From Burkholderia sp. WAC0059 (GTDB taxonomy: Bacteria; Pseudomonadota; Gammaproteobacteria; Burkholderiales; Burkholderiaceae), in assembly GCF_002870125.1 (NCBI RefSeq), contig NZ_PNEO01000015.1:62001-126000 (forward strand): 64,000 bases of DNA, in the 5' to 3' direction. The notes under the pieces were generated by a model. That model made no database searches and was not told the origin of the DNA. It saw only the letters and a program-made list of their open reading frames with translations. The position numbers were made by a program, and so were the translations under genes. This document shows positions 34,703 through 43,394 of the stretch, piece after piece. Positions within the stretch are counted from its first letter, which is position 1; every line of letters begins with the position of its first letter.

Positions 34703-35629
34703 ATGGACATCGCATTCCTGGGCAATCTGCTGCTGGTCGTCGATACCGGCTCGATGGCCGAGGCCGCGCGGCGCGTCGGCGTGACTCCGGCGGCGATCGC
34801 GCAGCAGGTGCAGGCGCTCGAGCGCGAATTGGGGGTTTCCCTGCTCGTCCGGGCCGGACGCACCGTGATTCCGACGGAAGCCGGGCATCGCGTGATTGCC
34901 CGCGCGCGAAGCCTCGTGCGCGAATTCACCGACCTGAAGGCATTCGCGCTTGAGGAAGAAGTGGCGGGCGAGCTGCATATCGGCACCATCACGACGGCCC
35001 TGCTCAGTCTGCTGCCCGACGTGATGGCGGCATTCTCGCGCGCCTTTCCGCAGGCCAAGGTGCTGATACGCGCGGGCACGTCGATGGAGCTGTACGAGAG
35101 TCTGCAGCGCGGGGAACTGGACCTGGCCGTCTGCCTGCATCCCGCGTTCGCGTTGTCCAAGGCGTACGACTGGCACCTGCTCCGGGAAGAGCCGATCGTC
35201 GTGCTCGCGCCGGCGCGGCTGGCGGGCGAGGACCCGCACGAACTGCTGCGTCGCGAACCGTTCATCCGCTACGACCGCTCGCTCGGCGGCGGGAAGCAGG
35301 CGGACCGGTACCTGCGGGCCGAGCGCATCGTTCCGCACGAACTGTTCGAGCTGAACTCGCTGATGGCCATTGCGATGATGGTCGACCGGGGGCTGGGCGT
35401 GTCGCTGGTTCCGAACATCGTCTCGCCGTTGACGGAGCGGCTCGAGGTGGCGAAGCTCGCGCTGCCGAGGCCGACCGAGCCGCGACGCTTCGGCCTGCTC
35501 TGGCACAAGACGTCGCCGCGCGGGCGCTTGATCCGGGGATTTCAGCAATGCGCCGATCTCGTGCTCGGCAATGCGAATGTCGAGGTCGACGGGAGAAAGA
35601 GCGGGAGGCGATCGAAAGGACGCCGGTAG
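34703..35629 (+). CDS. LysR family transcriptional regulator
   Basis: 308 residues: winged helix-turn-helix 1-60 (MAEAARRVGVTPAAIAQQVQALE) and a periplasmic-binding-like effector domain about 90-290. Divergent from the CitE-CoA-transferase-transporter genes with an A/T-rich dyad between, so it most likely activates them in response to the substrate or a CoA intermediate. The C-terminus is a short basic Arg/Lys/Gly tail. No close characterised relative can be named from sequence. Confidence 0.9.
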   Translation: MDIAFLGNLLLVVDTGSMAEAARRVGVTPAAIAQQVQALERELGVSLLVRAGRTVIPTEAGHRVIARARSLVREFTDLKAFALEEEVAGELHIGTITTALLSLLPDVMAAFSRAFPQAKVLIRAGTSMELYESLQRGELDLAVCLHPAFALSKAYDWHLLREEPIVVLAPARLAGEDPHELLRREPFIRYDRSLGGGKQADRYLRAERIVPHELFELNSLMAIAMMVDRGLGVSLVPNIVSPLTERLEVAKLALPRPTEPRRFGLLWHKTSPRGRLIRGFQQCADLVLGNANVEVDGRKSGRRSKGRR

Positions 35630-36047
35630 GCCGGCGGTGCGGCGCGAGCGGATTTCGGAGAGGCCGGGCGCCGCCAGGCGAAGTCATCGTTGCAATGGAC
35701 TTTAGCGAGGCCGGGTCGTTTCACCGCGCGCGACGGCGAGACGGTCGCGTCCTCACGCGCCGACCCGGCACGACTCGCGCAAATCGGCCGGAATCGGGCG
35801 GGCCGGTCGGCACTGGCCTGGCGCCGACCCGGCGCGCGGAAACGGGACCGCCGCCCCGCGCCGTCCGCCGGCCGTACGCCCGGTCCGATAAGGTCAATCT
35901 TGTGCCAATTCCCCGTTCTGTTTGCGAAATTGCGCCCCGGGGTTCGCGGTTACCTTTGGGTATCTTGCCGCTCCTGCCGCCGGAGCCGGCGTTTCTTGCA
36001 TGGCTCGCGCTGTCTTTCGGCGGGGAATGGAAAAGTAAGGAATCTGT
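35630..36047 (+). other. 418-base leader region without a recognisable gene
   Basis: Region between the LysR gene and the small peptide gene. Open frames cross it in several frames, but none has a start, RBS or composition that persuades me. The final 160 bases are less GC-rich than the rest and may hold the promoter of the downstream operon; I see no clean -35/-10 pair. Confidence 0.5.
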
Positions 36048-36209
36048 ATGCGAAAACCGACGCGAAACCGTTCGCCCGCCACGCTCAGGTCCGTGGCCGG
36101 CGGCGCGGGGCCGGACCCGACGCCGCGCGCGAGCATCCCGGTCGCGTCGGCGTTTTCCCCCGGCTTCTTCGAGCACGGCGCATTACCCGAAGCAACGGAT
36201 CATCGATGA
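36048..36209 (+). CDS. 53-residue peptide translationally coupled to an ATP-grasp gene
   Basis: Small frame found by reading the sequence. ATG 36048 is preceded by AAGGA at 36037-36041, a better RBS than that of the next gene, and the stop TGA overlaps the ATP-grasp start (ATGA at 36206-36209). Third codon positions are about three-quarters G or C. The product begins MRKPTRNRSPATLRS (basic), then Gly/Pro-rich GGAGPDPTPR, then a more hydrophobic, acidic C-terminus AFSPGFFEHGALPEATDHR. No Cys, no signal peptide. Size and coupling to an ATP-grasp enzyme suggest a precursor or scaffold peptide. I recognise no family; a regulatory leader peptide is the alternative. Confidence 0.5.
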   Translation: MRKPTRNRSPATLRSVAGGAGPDPTPRASIPVASAFSPGFFEHGALPEATDHR

Positions 36210-37456
36210 ACACACCCCACGCCGACGTCGCCCGCGGCCAGGAGCCGATCGCCTATCGGCCGCTCGGGCTGGCCACGCTGTTGCGGCAGGCCGCAGCCGG
36301 CTCCGATCTCACGCCTGTCGGCGAGCAACTGCTCGATTACAGCAAAACGCATGGCAATCCCCAGGTGTTGCTCGACCTCGCCCTCGTGCTGGAACTCAAG
36401 TACGAAAAGGCCTCGGCCCTCGCGGTCCAGGAGCTGGCGATCCGCACCTGCCGGCACTATCGGCTGAAAGCCGCCCAGACCTCGACGCCTCCGGTCCGGG
36501 TGCTGGCGCTGAAGGCGCCCGGGGATCTCATGACGAACACGCCGTTCGAGTGCCTCGTCGAGCAGTCCGATTTCCAGGTGGAAGCGCTTTACGTCGACGG
36601 CCGCCTGCCCGAACCCACCGCCTTGCCGGACCACGACGTCGTGCTCGTCACGCCGTGCGCGCTGGACGCCAACGTCGAGGCGCTGGCGCGGATCGACCGG
36701 CTCCTCGAAGGCACGTCGCGCCGCGTGCTGAACCATCCGCGGGGCATTGCGAAGACGACGCGGGAGGCGGCCTGGGCACTCCTCGGACACGTGCCCGGCA
36801 TCTGCATGGCCCATACGGTGCGCGTCGGGCGCGCGCGCCTGCTTGCCGCGGCGGCGGGCGAGTGGAGTCTCGCGGACGCCGTCGGCAGCGATTTTCCGTT
36901 CATCGTCCGGCCGGTGGGCTCGCACGCGGGCCGCGGCCTCGAGCGGCTGGCCGACCGGGAAGCGCTGAAGGCGTACGTGGATCAGGCGGAGGCCGCCGAA
37001 TTCTACGTGGCGCCGTTCATCGACTACAGCGGCGCGGACGGCCTGTTCCGCAAGTACCGGATCGTGCTCATCGACGGCAAGCCGTACGTGTGCCACATGG
37101 GCATTTCGCGCCACTGGATGGTTCATTACCCGTATCCGGAGATGCTGGAGCATCCGGAGCGGCGCGAGGAGGAAGCGCGCTTCATGGCGAGCTTCGACAC
37201 CAAATTCGCCGTGCGCCATCGCGATGCGCTGCGAAGCATCGCGGATCTCACGGGCCTCGACTACATCGGCTTCGACTGCGCCGAGACGAACGACGGCCGG
37301 CTGCTGATTTTCGAGGTCGCCACGGCCATGATCGTTCACGACATGGACGACCCGGGCCCGTTTCCGTACAAGCTTGCGCAGATGAAGCGCGTATTCAGTG
37401 CGTTTTGCGACATGCTCCAGCGCGCGGCGCGCCCAGCAGCGAATCCATCCCAATAG
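36206..37456 (+). CDS. ATP-grasp domain ligase with N-terminal helical repeat region
   Basis: 416 residues. N-terminal part (about 15-90) is helical and TPR-like (LLDLALVLELKYEKASALAVQE region). The C-terminal part is a RimK/glutathione-synthetase-like ATP-grasp: IVRPVGSHAGRGLERL near 231 (ATP-binding Lys/Arg and Gly loop), RKYRIVLIDGKPYVCH near 280 and YIGFDCAETNDGRLLIFEVATAM near 351-373. The last motif has Asp and Glu metal ligands but Val-Ala-Thr where Asn usually follows. ATP-grasp enzymes join a carboxylate to an amine via acyl phosphate. It overlaps the 53-residue peptide gene and is followed 10 bases later by an aminotransferase. Confidence 0.8.
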   Translation: MNTPHADVARGQEPIAYRPLGLATLLRQAAAGSDLTPVGEQLLDYSKTHGNPQVLLDLALVLELKYEKASALAVQELAIRTCRHYRLKAAQTSTPPVRVLALKAPGDLMTNTPFECLVEQSDFQVEALYVDGRLPEPTALPDHDVVLVTPCALDANVEALARIDRLLEGTSRRVLNHPRGIAKTTREAAWALLGHVPGICMAHTVRVGRARLLAAAAGEWSLADAVGSDFPFIVRPVGSHAGRGLERLADREALKAYVDQAEAAEFYVAPFIDYSGADGLFRKYRIVLIDGKPYVCHMGISRHWMVHYPYPEMLEHPERREEEARFMASFDTKFAVRHRDALRSIADLTGLDYIGFDCAETNDGRLLIFEVATAMIVHDMDDPGPFPYKLAQMKRVFSAFCDMLQRAARPAANPSQ

Positions 37457-37466
37457 GCGAAAAGAC

Positions 37467-38561
37467 ATGAACCCGAACACGTTGAACTTTTCCGGCGGCC
37501 CCGGCGCGCTTCCCGAAATCGCGCTCGAACAGGCGCGGCAGGCCATCGAGGCGCTGCCGGAAACCGGCGTTTCCGTTCTCGGCATGAGCCATCGCTCCGC
37601 CTGGTTTCGCGACCTGCTCGACGAGGCCGAGCAGAATCTGCGCCAGTTGCTCGGGCTGTCGGACGAATACGCGATCACCTTCCTGCAGGGCGGCAGCAGC
37701 CTGCAGTTCGCGATGATCCCGATGAATTTCACCGGCAAGGGTTTTGCGCCGCCCGAGTACGTCACGTCGGGCTACTGGAGCGCCAAGGCGACGGCCGAGG
37801 CCGCGAAAATACACGGACACCGGATTGCGTGGGACGGCGCCGCCACGGGCTATCGGCGGCTGCCGGACCTGAACGGCCTCGACGTCGACCCGTCGGCCGC
37901 CTATCTCCACTACGTGTCCAACGAGACCGTGGAAGGACTGCAGTTCCCGGTGCTGGACCAGTCGACGCCGGCTCCGCTGATCGCGGACATGTCGTCCGAC
38001 TTCCTGTCGATGCCGATTCAGGCCGGCCGATATTCGATGATCTACGCGCACGCGCAGAAAAATCTCGGGCCGTCCGGCGTGACCGTCGCGATCGTGAACC
38101 GGGCCCTGCTCGAACGCATCCCGGCCGGATTGCCGGCCATTCTCGACTTTCGCACCCACGTCGAGCACGGCTCGAACTACAACACGCCGCCCGTTTTCGC
38201 GATCTACGTCCTCACGCTCGTCTCGCGCTGGCTCCGGTATTGCATCGGCGGACTCGCGCAGATGCAGGAGATCAACGAGCGCAAGGCGAGCCGCCTCTAC
38301 GAGACGCTGGACGAGCTCGGCGATGCGGTGAAGATCCATGCGGAAAAGCCGTGGCGCTCGAAGATGAACGTCGCGTTCACGTTCGGCGATCCGAGGCTCG
38401 ACGCCGGGTTCCTGGCCGAGACGAAGGAGCGCGGCATGATGGGCCTCGAGGGGCACCGCTCGATCGGCGGTCTGCGCGCCTCGCTGTACAACGCGGTCAC
38501 GGAAGAGGCCGTCGCGGCGTTGTGCGAGTCCATCCGCGAATTCAGCCAGGCGCGGGTTTGA
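37467..38561 (+). CDS. SerC-like PLP aminotransferase (second, non-housekeeping copy likely)
   Basis: Fold-type I aminotransferase of the phosphoserine aminotransferase family. 364 residues. Seen: NFSGGPGALPEIAL at the N-terminus, the MSHRSAWFRDLL motif near 44, FLQGGSSLQFAMIPMNF near 73, DMSSDFLSMPI near 173 and the PLP lysine Lys198 in HAQKNLGPSGVTVAIV. It matches SerC throughout, yet in Burkholderia the serine-pathway serC normally sits with pheA and aroA, so this copy beside an ATP-grasp ligase may work on another phosphorylated or acidic amino-acid precursor. That role is inference. Confidence 0.85.
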   Translation: MNPNTLNFSGGPGALPEIALEQARQAIEALPETGVSVLGMSHRSAWFRDLLDEAEQNLRQLLGLSDEYAITFLQGGSSLQFAMIPMNFTGKGFAPPEYVTSGYWSAKATAEAAKIHGHRIAWDGAATGYRRLPDLNGLDVDPSAAYLHYVSNETVEGLQFPVLDQSTPAPLIADMSSDFLSMPIQAGRYSMIYAHAQKNLGPSGVTVAIVNRALLERIPAGLPAILDFRTHVEHGSNYNTPPVFAIYVLTLVSRWLRYCIGGLAQMQEINERKASRLYETLDELGDAVKIHAEKPWRSKMNVAFTFGDPRLDAGFLAETKERGMMGLEGHRSIGGLRASLYNAVTEEAVAALCESIREFSQARV

Positions 38562-38616
38562 CCTGCTGAAAACCACCGCGTCCGGCCTTCCGGGTCCGAA
38601 GGCCGGACGGGCGGCA

Positions 38617-39192
38617 TCACAGCGGCTTTGCCGACCGCGTGTTCGACGCCACCACGAAGTGCCCCGCGCCCAGATGGTGAAGGGTGTGCAGCGGCGCATT
38701 CGTCGCGTCGAACTTCCAGTGTCCGTTCTCGAACACGCGCCGATCGGCGGCGGCCGACAGCACCTCGCCGAAGCAGGTGTCGTAGGCGTCCTCGGCGTGG
38801 GGCTCGCTGATCAGCCGGCATTCCAGCCACGCCGCGCAGCCGTTCTCGATGAGCGGAAGGCCGAGTGCCGGCCCGCGCACGGTTTCGATGCCGTACCGTG
38901 CGAACTTGTCGAGATCGCGCCCGCTCGTTGTGCCGACCGTGTAGGTGAGGTCGATCAGCTCCGCCCCCGGAATGCAGATGCCGAACACGCCGCTTTCGGC
39001 GATGAGTTCGCGCGTGAAGGTGCGCTTGTCGATGACGACGGCGATGCGCGGCGGCGTGAATTCGACGGGCATCGACCACGCCGCCGCCATCACGTCGCGG
39101 CGACTGCCCGACGCGCTCGTCACGAGCACGGTCGGGCCATGATTGACGAGGCGGCTCGCGTGTTCGAGCGCGACGGGTTCGAGGCGGGACAT
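38617..39192 (-). CDS. Flavin reductase-like FMN-binding split-barrel protein
   Basis: 191-residue protein of the flavin reductase/DIM6-NTAB family, binding FMN and reducing flavin or reacting through it. Seen: VLVTSASGSRRDVMAAAWSM near 22-41 and TFTRELIAESGVFGICIPG near 58-76, the family FMN-site pattern, and FGEVLSAAADRRVF near 145. Convergent to the aminotransferase gene with 55 bases between, so probably a separate transcript. Partner oxygenase not seen nearby. Confidence 0.85.
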   Translation of the reverse strand: MSRLEPVALEHASRLVNHGPTVLVTSASGSRRDVMAAAWSMPVEFTPPRIAVVIDKRTFTRELIAESGVFGICIPGAELIDLTYTVGTTSGRDLDKFARYGIETVRGPALGLPLIENGCAAWLECRLISEPHAEDAYDTCFGEVLSAAADRRVFENGHWKFDATNAPLHTLHHLGAGHFVVASNTRSAKPL

Positions 39193-39355
39193 GCGGGGGC
39201 CTCCAGGGCAGTGAGCGACGGAAGGGACAGGTTACCACCGCACCCGCCCCGGGTGCCGGCGGATCGGGCCAGGATGCCGACGCCGGCTTGCGGCTCTTGC
39301 TAGAGTGGTGTCTCCATCTAAAAAAACGCCGATAAACGGCATACGGAGACATGCG

Positions 39356-40411
39356 ATGAACATCCCCCGATTGCTTGCGTCATTAACCCTTCCCGCGTTT
39401 GTTGCCTGCGTCGTCGGGCCGACGTCCGCTCACGCCGCCACGCCCGTCAAACTGGTCACCGAGGAGACGATGGTGGCCTCGTCGCAACCCGGCATCCAGA
39501 TCTACGTTCGCAACAAGCGTCCGGCCAACCAGACGCATTTCGACGCCGCTCATACGCTGGTGTTCGTCCACGGCGCGACCTATCCCGCGAGCACGTCGTT
39601 CGATCTCGAACTGGGCGGCCTGTCGTGGATGGATTACATCGCGAGACGCGGCTTCGACGTCTATTTGCTCGATCTGCCCGGCTACGGACGTTCGACGCGT
39701 CCCGCCGCGATGGACGGTCCCGCCGACGCGGGGCAGCCCGTCGAAACGACGGCGCAGGCGGTACAGGACTATGCGGCCGTCGTCGACTGGGTGCTGGCGC
39801 GCCGGCACCTGAAGAAGCTCGACGTCATGGGATGGTCGTGGGGGACGACGATCGCCGGCGGATTCGCGGCGGCTTACCCCGAGAAGGTGAATCGTCTCGT
39901 GCTCTACGCGCCGGTCTGGCTCTCGCACGAGACGCCGCCGACGGGCGATGCCGCGAAGCTCGGCGCGTACCGCACGGTGACGATCGAGTCGGCGAGGGCG
40001 CGCTGGTACAAGGGCGTGCCCGAGGACAAGCAGGCCGACCTGATTCCGCCGGGCTGGTTCGACAGGTGGCAGCAGGCGACGTGGGCGACCGATCCGAAAG
40101 CCGCGTCCGCGAATCCGCCGGTTCTGCGCGCGCCCAACGGCGTGACCGAGGACATTCGCGGCTACTACATGTCCGGCAACGCGACTTACGATCCCGGCAG
40201 GATCGCCGCGCCGACGCTGATGATTCAGGCGCAATGGGATCAGGACACGCCGCCTTACATGTCGCAGGCCCTGTTTCCGTTGCTGACCGGCGCGCCGTGG
40301 AAGCAGTACGACCTGATCGGCGAGGGGACGCACACGGTCCTGATGGAGAAGAACCGGTTGCAACTGTTCAATGCCGTGCAGAACTTCCTCGAGGAACCGG
40401 GACCGCGTTGA
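39356..40411 (+). CDS. Secreted alpha/beta hydrolase
   Basis: 351 residues with a Sec signal peptide (about 1-28, hydrophobic core LLASLTLPAFVACVVG, cleavage near AHA-A). Alpha/beta-hydrolase fold: oxyanion loop FVHGATYPAS near 63, nucleophile elbow GWSWGTTIAGG near 162, acid in QAQWDQDTPP near 297 and catalytic His in GEGTHTVLMEK near 325. Probably a periplasmic or secreted esterase or hydrolase; substrate unknown. Start ATG 39356 behind CGGAGA. Divergent from the flavin reductase gene. Confidence 0.85.
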   Translation: MNIPRLLASLTLPAFVACVVGPTSAHAATPVKLVTEETMVASSQPGIQIYVRNKRPANQTHFDAAHTLVFVHGATYPASTSFDLELGGLSWMDYIARRGFDVYLLDLPGYGRSTRPAAMDGPADAGQPVETTAQAVQDYAAVVDWVLARRHLKKLDVMGWSWGTTIAGGFAAAYPEKVNRLVLYAPVWLSHETPPTGDAAKLGAYRTVTIESARARWYKGVPEDKQADLIPPGWFDRWQQATWATDPKAASANPPVLRAPNGVTEDIRGYYMSGNATYDPGRIAAPTLMIQAQWDQDTPPYMSQALFPLLTGAPWKQYDLIGEGTHTVLMEKNRLQLFNAVQNFLEEPGPR

Positions 40412-40459
40412 GGCCTTTGAGGCTTGGGGCGGCGGGGCTCGTTCCGCGCTCCGTCCTCC

Positions 40460-41179
40460 TCATTTCACATGCCACAGCAACGCGATGGCCGGTACGATCA
40501 GCGCCGTGACGAGCCCGTTGAGCCCGATGCCGATGGCCGCGAAGGCGGCGGCGAGGCCGCTTAGCGGCGCGATCTGGGCGGCGGCGACGCCGCTGCCCGC
40601 GACGCCCGCCGCGAGGCCGTGCGCGCGCCAGTCGTCGACGCGGAACCAGCGCAGCACGGTCTGGCCGATCACCGCGGCCACGATGCCGCCGCCGATGGCG
40701 AGCGCGGCCGTCAGCGCCGGCACGCCGCCCACTTCCTGCGAGACCGCGATGGCGATCGGCGTTGTGACGGCCTTCGGCGCCATCGAGAACGCCACGGTGC
40801 GTCCGCCGCCGAGCAGCCAGACCACGGCGATGCCGCTGACCATCGAGGTGATCGAGCCCGCCAGCAGCGCGATGCCGAGCCCGTTGAGGCTGCGGCGGAT
40901 GTGCGAGAGGTTCAGCGCGAGCGGAACCGCGAGCGCCACCGTGGCCGGGCCGAGCAGGAAATTGATGAACTGCGCGCCGGCGAAGTAGGTGGCGTAGGGC
41001 GTGTTCGTCAGCTTTAGCACGACGACCATGAGGACGATCGCGATCAGCACGGGATTGGCCACCGGCGAGTTGCGGCAGAGGCGGTGGATACGCTGGCCGA
41101 TCGCGAAGGCGACCAGCGTGACGGCGAGCCAGAGCAGCGGCGTGAGCGCGAGCGGGGTCCAGAGCGTACGCAGGATCAT
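40460..41179 (-). CDS. LrgB family protein
   Basis: 239-residue membrane protein of the LrgB/CidB family; these act with LrgA/CidA-type holin-like proteins in murein hydrolase control and, in some bacteria and in plants, in export of small organic acids such as pyruvate or glycolate. Hydrophobic throughout, with FINFLLGPATVALAVPL near 87, MAPKAVTTPIAIAVSQEVGG near 140 and GSGVAAAQIAPL near 200 as family marks. ATG overlaps the LrgA stop by four bases. Confidence 0.9.
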   Translation of the reverse strand: MILRTLWTPLALTPLLWLAVTLVAFAIGQRIHRLCRNSPVANPVLIAIVLMVVVLKLTNTPYATYFAGAQFINFLLGPATVALAVPLALNLSHIRRSLNGLGIALLAGSITSMVSGIAVVWLLGGGRTVAFSMAPKAVTTPIAIAVSQEVGGVPALTAALAIGGGIVAAVIGQTVLRWFRVDDWRAHGLAAGVAGSGVAAAQIAPLSGLAAAFAAIGIGLNGLVTALIVPAIALLWHVK

Positions 41180-41601
41180 TGCAGTCGCTCCGTGATGGCC
41201 GCTTCGCCGGCGGTCTTGCCCGCGCGTTCGGCCAACCGCGTCACGCGGTGCATGATGACGCCCGTGACGATGAGGCCCAGCACCGTCGAGACCAGCAGGC
41301 CCGCGAGGATCGGCAGCCATTCCTCGCGCAGCACGCCCAGCTCCGCGATGATGCCGACGCCGGCGGGCACGAAGAGCAGCCCCATGTTCGAGATCAGCGC
41401 GCTGGACGTCTTCGCGAGCGGCGGCGGTTCGGCGCCCTCGGCGGCATGAATCCAGCGGCCGGCCCGCGTCACGAGCAGGAGCGCGAGCAGGAACATCCCG
41501 ATGACGGGACCGGGCAGCGGCAGGTGCAGCAGGCGGCGCAGCACTTCGCCGACGAGTTCGGCAACGACGAGAACGGCAAACGCGAATGGCATGATCGACA
41601 C
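41176..41601 (-). CDS. CidA/LrgA family holin-like protein
   Basis: 141-residue membrane protein with about four helices. LHLPLPGPVIGMFLLALLL near 26-44 and NMGLLFVPAGVGIIAE near 72-87 are the CidA/LrgA signatures. It forms a two-gene unit with LrgB (ATGA overlap). An alternative start, ATG 41592, would remove three residues. Confidence 0.9.
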   Translation of the reverse strand: MSIMPFAFAVLVVAELVGEVLRRLLHLPLPGPVIGMFLLALLLVTRAGRWIHAAEGAEPPPLAKTSSALISNMGLLFVPAGVGIIAELGVLREEWLPILAGLLVSTVLGLIVTGVIMHRVTRLAERAGKTAGEAAITERLQ

Positions 41602-42506
41602 TCAGGGTTGGATAGGCCCGGCGAATCTGACGGACAGGCGTTCGTCGGGCGCGAAGACAGGGCGCGCGGACAGCCGACTTCCGTCGGCTCCGGTGCTCGC
41701 GGGGCGGTAGTAAGGACGTCGGCCCGGACCCGGGGACACGCGGTCGAGGGCGCACGGCGTGTCGGGCGCCCTCGGAGTGCGAACGCCGTTTTTCGCCATC
41801 CCGCGCGCGCGAGGCGGCGCACACTCTAAGCGCCGCCCGTTTTTTTCAGAATGCCCTTCGCGGCAAATGACTTTTGCGGCAAGGGGATTTGCAAATGCGG
41901 CGCGGCGATGAATCGCGTACGCGGGGCGCCTCGTGACGAACGGCGTCGCCGCGCGATCGGGCCGGTGTTGCGCCCATGCGCTTGCCGCGAGCCGCCGCCC
42001 GACGCTGCCGATGCGCGGCGATAGCGGGGAGGACGGCGGGATACTGGGCAGGGCGGAAGACACGTTGCGCTCCGGCGGACGAGGGGCCGCGCCTGCCGCG
42101 TGCCGTCCCGAAGAGGACGACCGCGGTAGCGCGTGATCACACGATAGGGGTTGGGACCGGCAAGCAGAAGTGCCCGGCCGGGAAGTCAGTTTTGCGCGCC
42201 GGGTCATGCCTCGGGACCGCGCCACGTGGAGCCAGCGTGATGTCGTCGTCGGGCGCTTCTGCGGATCGTCGCGGATTCCCGCCGTTGGGAACGCGTCCGG
42301 AGGCGTGCCGGTCCGCTATCCGTGGGGGGCGCGTCGCCGCCTGCCCATCGCGCCCGGCTTCATCGCGGGCGACAAGCCGGGCCGCCCGGCTGGGCCGCCA
42401 TACGCCGGTCGGTACGGAATGGGGCGACGACGGCGAGATCGTGAATCCGGGCTCGCGTCGATTTCGCGTCGATTAGGGAACCGCAGGCATGGCGTTCGTG
42501 ATGCTG

Positions 42507-42628
42507 CCCGCCGCCGGCATGCGCCCTTCAACTTCAACGAGATGGACGGGAACACCCCGGTGATCCCCGTCCAGGACGTCGGGCCGCGGACGTGGCGACG
42601 CACGCTCGACATCCGGTTCGCGTGCTAG
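42507..42628 (+). pseudogene. Possible gene remnant (C-terminal fragment)
   Basis: The last 40 or so codons of an open frame read HAPFNFNEMDGNTPVIPV and then a stretch ending DIRFAC before a TAG stop. The upstream part of that frame is Arg/Gly-rich and looks like non-coding translation. I cannot name the parent family. It may be a chance frame. Confidence 0.2.
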
Positions 42629-42652
42629 TCGCGGGACGTGGGCGTGCACGAC

Positions 42653-42680
42653 AAAAAGCGATGCCGAAACCGCGGCATCG
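42653..42680 (-). terminator. Intrinsic terminator after the HrpB1-like gene
   Basis: Read on the minus strand: perfect 8-bp stem CGATGCCG / CGGCATCG with a six-base loop, then CTTTTTG. It starts 24 bases after the stop of the HrpB1-like gene, ending the harpin-HrpB1 transcript. Confidence 0.8.
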
Positions 42681-42703
42681 TTATCGTCATCGCTCCGCGC
42701 CGG

Positions 42704-43171
42704 CTATTCGAAGACGGTGTCCTGACTGAGCACCTCGGAGATGCCGGCGCGCAGCGCGTTGAGCTTCTCCTCTTTCGACTCGGCGTTCGCCGACAGTTGC
42801 GGCAATTTCAGAAAACGGCCGACGACCGAGACGGCTGCCAGGTCCGCTTTGCTGCTGAGCAACGACGACACGTGAAGGCGCCACTCCGGGTCGCGCAGCC
42901 GGTACAGGCACCAGCCCTGAAAGGCCAGGCAGAGCGCGAGATCGCCCCTTTTCGCCTGTATTTGTCTCAGCAGATGCAGTGCGCTCGTCCAGTCCGCGCG
43001 ACGGATCTGCAGTTGCACGTCGAAGAAATCGAGTTCGACTCTATCGGGGCGCAATACATGCAACGCCTCCAGCAGGTCCTCCACCTCCGACTGCCCGGCT
43101 TTCGACAGCGAGCGGGAGAGGATCCGGGTCAACGCCTTGACGATGCCCTCGTCGCATTGGGTGTACCACAT
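42704..43171 (-). CDS. HrpB1/HrpK family type III secretion protein
   Basis: 155-residue all-helical, TPR-like protein. VEDLLEALHVLRPDRVELDFFDVQLQ (spread over residues 30-55), the WTSALHLLRQIQAKRGDLALCLAFQGWCLYRLRDPEWR region (61-98) match the HrpB1/HrpK pattern of repeated length-and-helix motifs known from Ralstonia and Xanthomonas hrp operons (LRVLRP...AELDTFEAW...ALRLLR...GDPSWR, from memory). Exact role in the injectisome is unsettled. No other structural T3SS gene is near, so this is an orphan or an extra copy. Start ATG 43171 lacks a strong RBS. Confidence 0.65.
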   Translation of the reverse strand: MWYTQCDEGIVKALTRILSRSLSKAGQSEVEDLLEALHVLRPDRVELDFFDVQLQIRRADWTSALHLLRQIQAKRGDLALCLAFQGWCLYRLRDPEWRLHVSSLLSSKADLAAVSVVGRFLKLPQLSANAESKEEKLNALRAGISEVLSQDTVFE

Positions 43172-43394
43172 GGCGGATTGTCCGTGATGTACCGCGTCTG
43201 GAATGTCCAGCTTCTACCCTTTCCGCCCAGCGGGCGTACGTGCATGCATTCATGCGGGGCGTATGTCCGCCAGGCCGATATTCCCGCCGGCAAGCCCAAG
43301 CCCGTCCGGTTCGCCCGCCGTCGACCGGTAACCACGCGGTCGACGCGAGCAGAACGTGACGGTGCATGAAGACAGCGAAGAAATGGGCGTTCTA

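Larger units (their letters stand above)
41602..42703. other. 1.1-kb stretch without a convincing gene
   Basis: All frames here lack a persuasive start, RBS and composition. Two partial direct repeats of TTCGCGGCAA / TTTGCGGCAA lie at 41857-41881, upstream of LrgA. Near its right end, plus-strand bases about 42507-42628 encode the string NFNEMDGNTPVIPV followed by a Trp-Arg-rich end, which looks more protein-like than the rest and could be a decayed gene's C-terminus. Confidence 0.5.

Noticed and set aside
35548..37470. 640-codon frame over the LysR end and the ATP-grasp gene
   Set aside because: Arg/Ala-rich shadow; the ATP-grasp motifs lie in another frame.
37467..38561. Housekeeping serC for serine biosynthesis
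   Set aside because: The motifs fit, but its operon with an ATP-grasp gene and peptide is not the usual serC setting; kept as SerC-like without a symbol.
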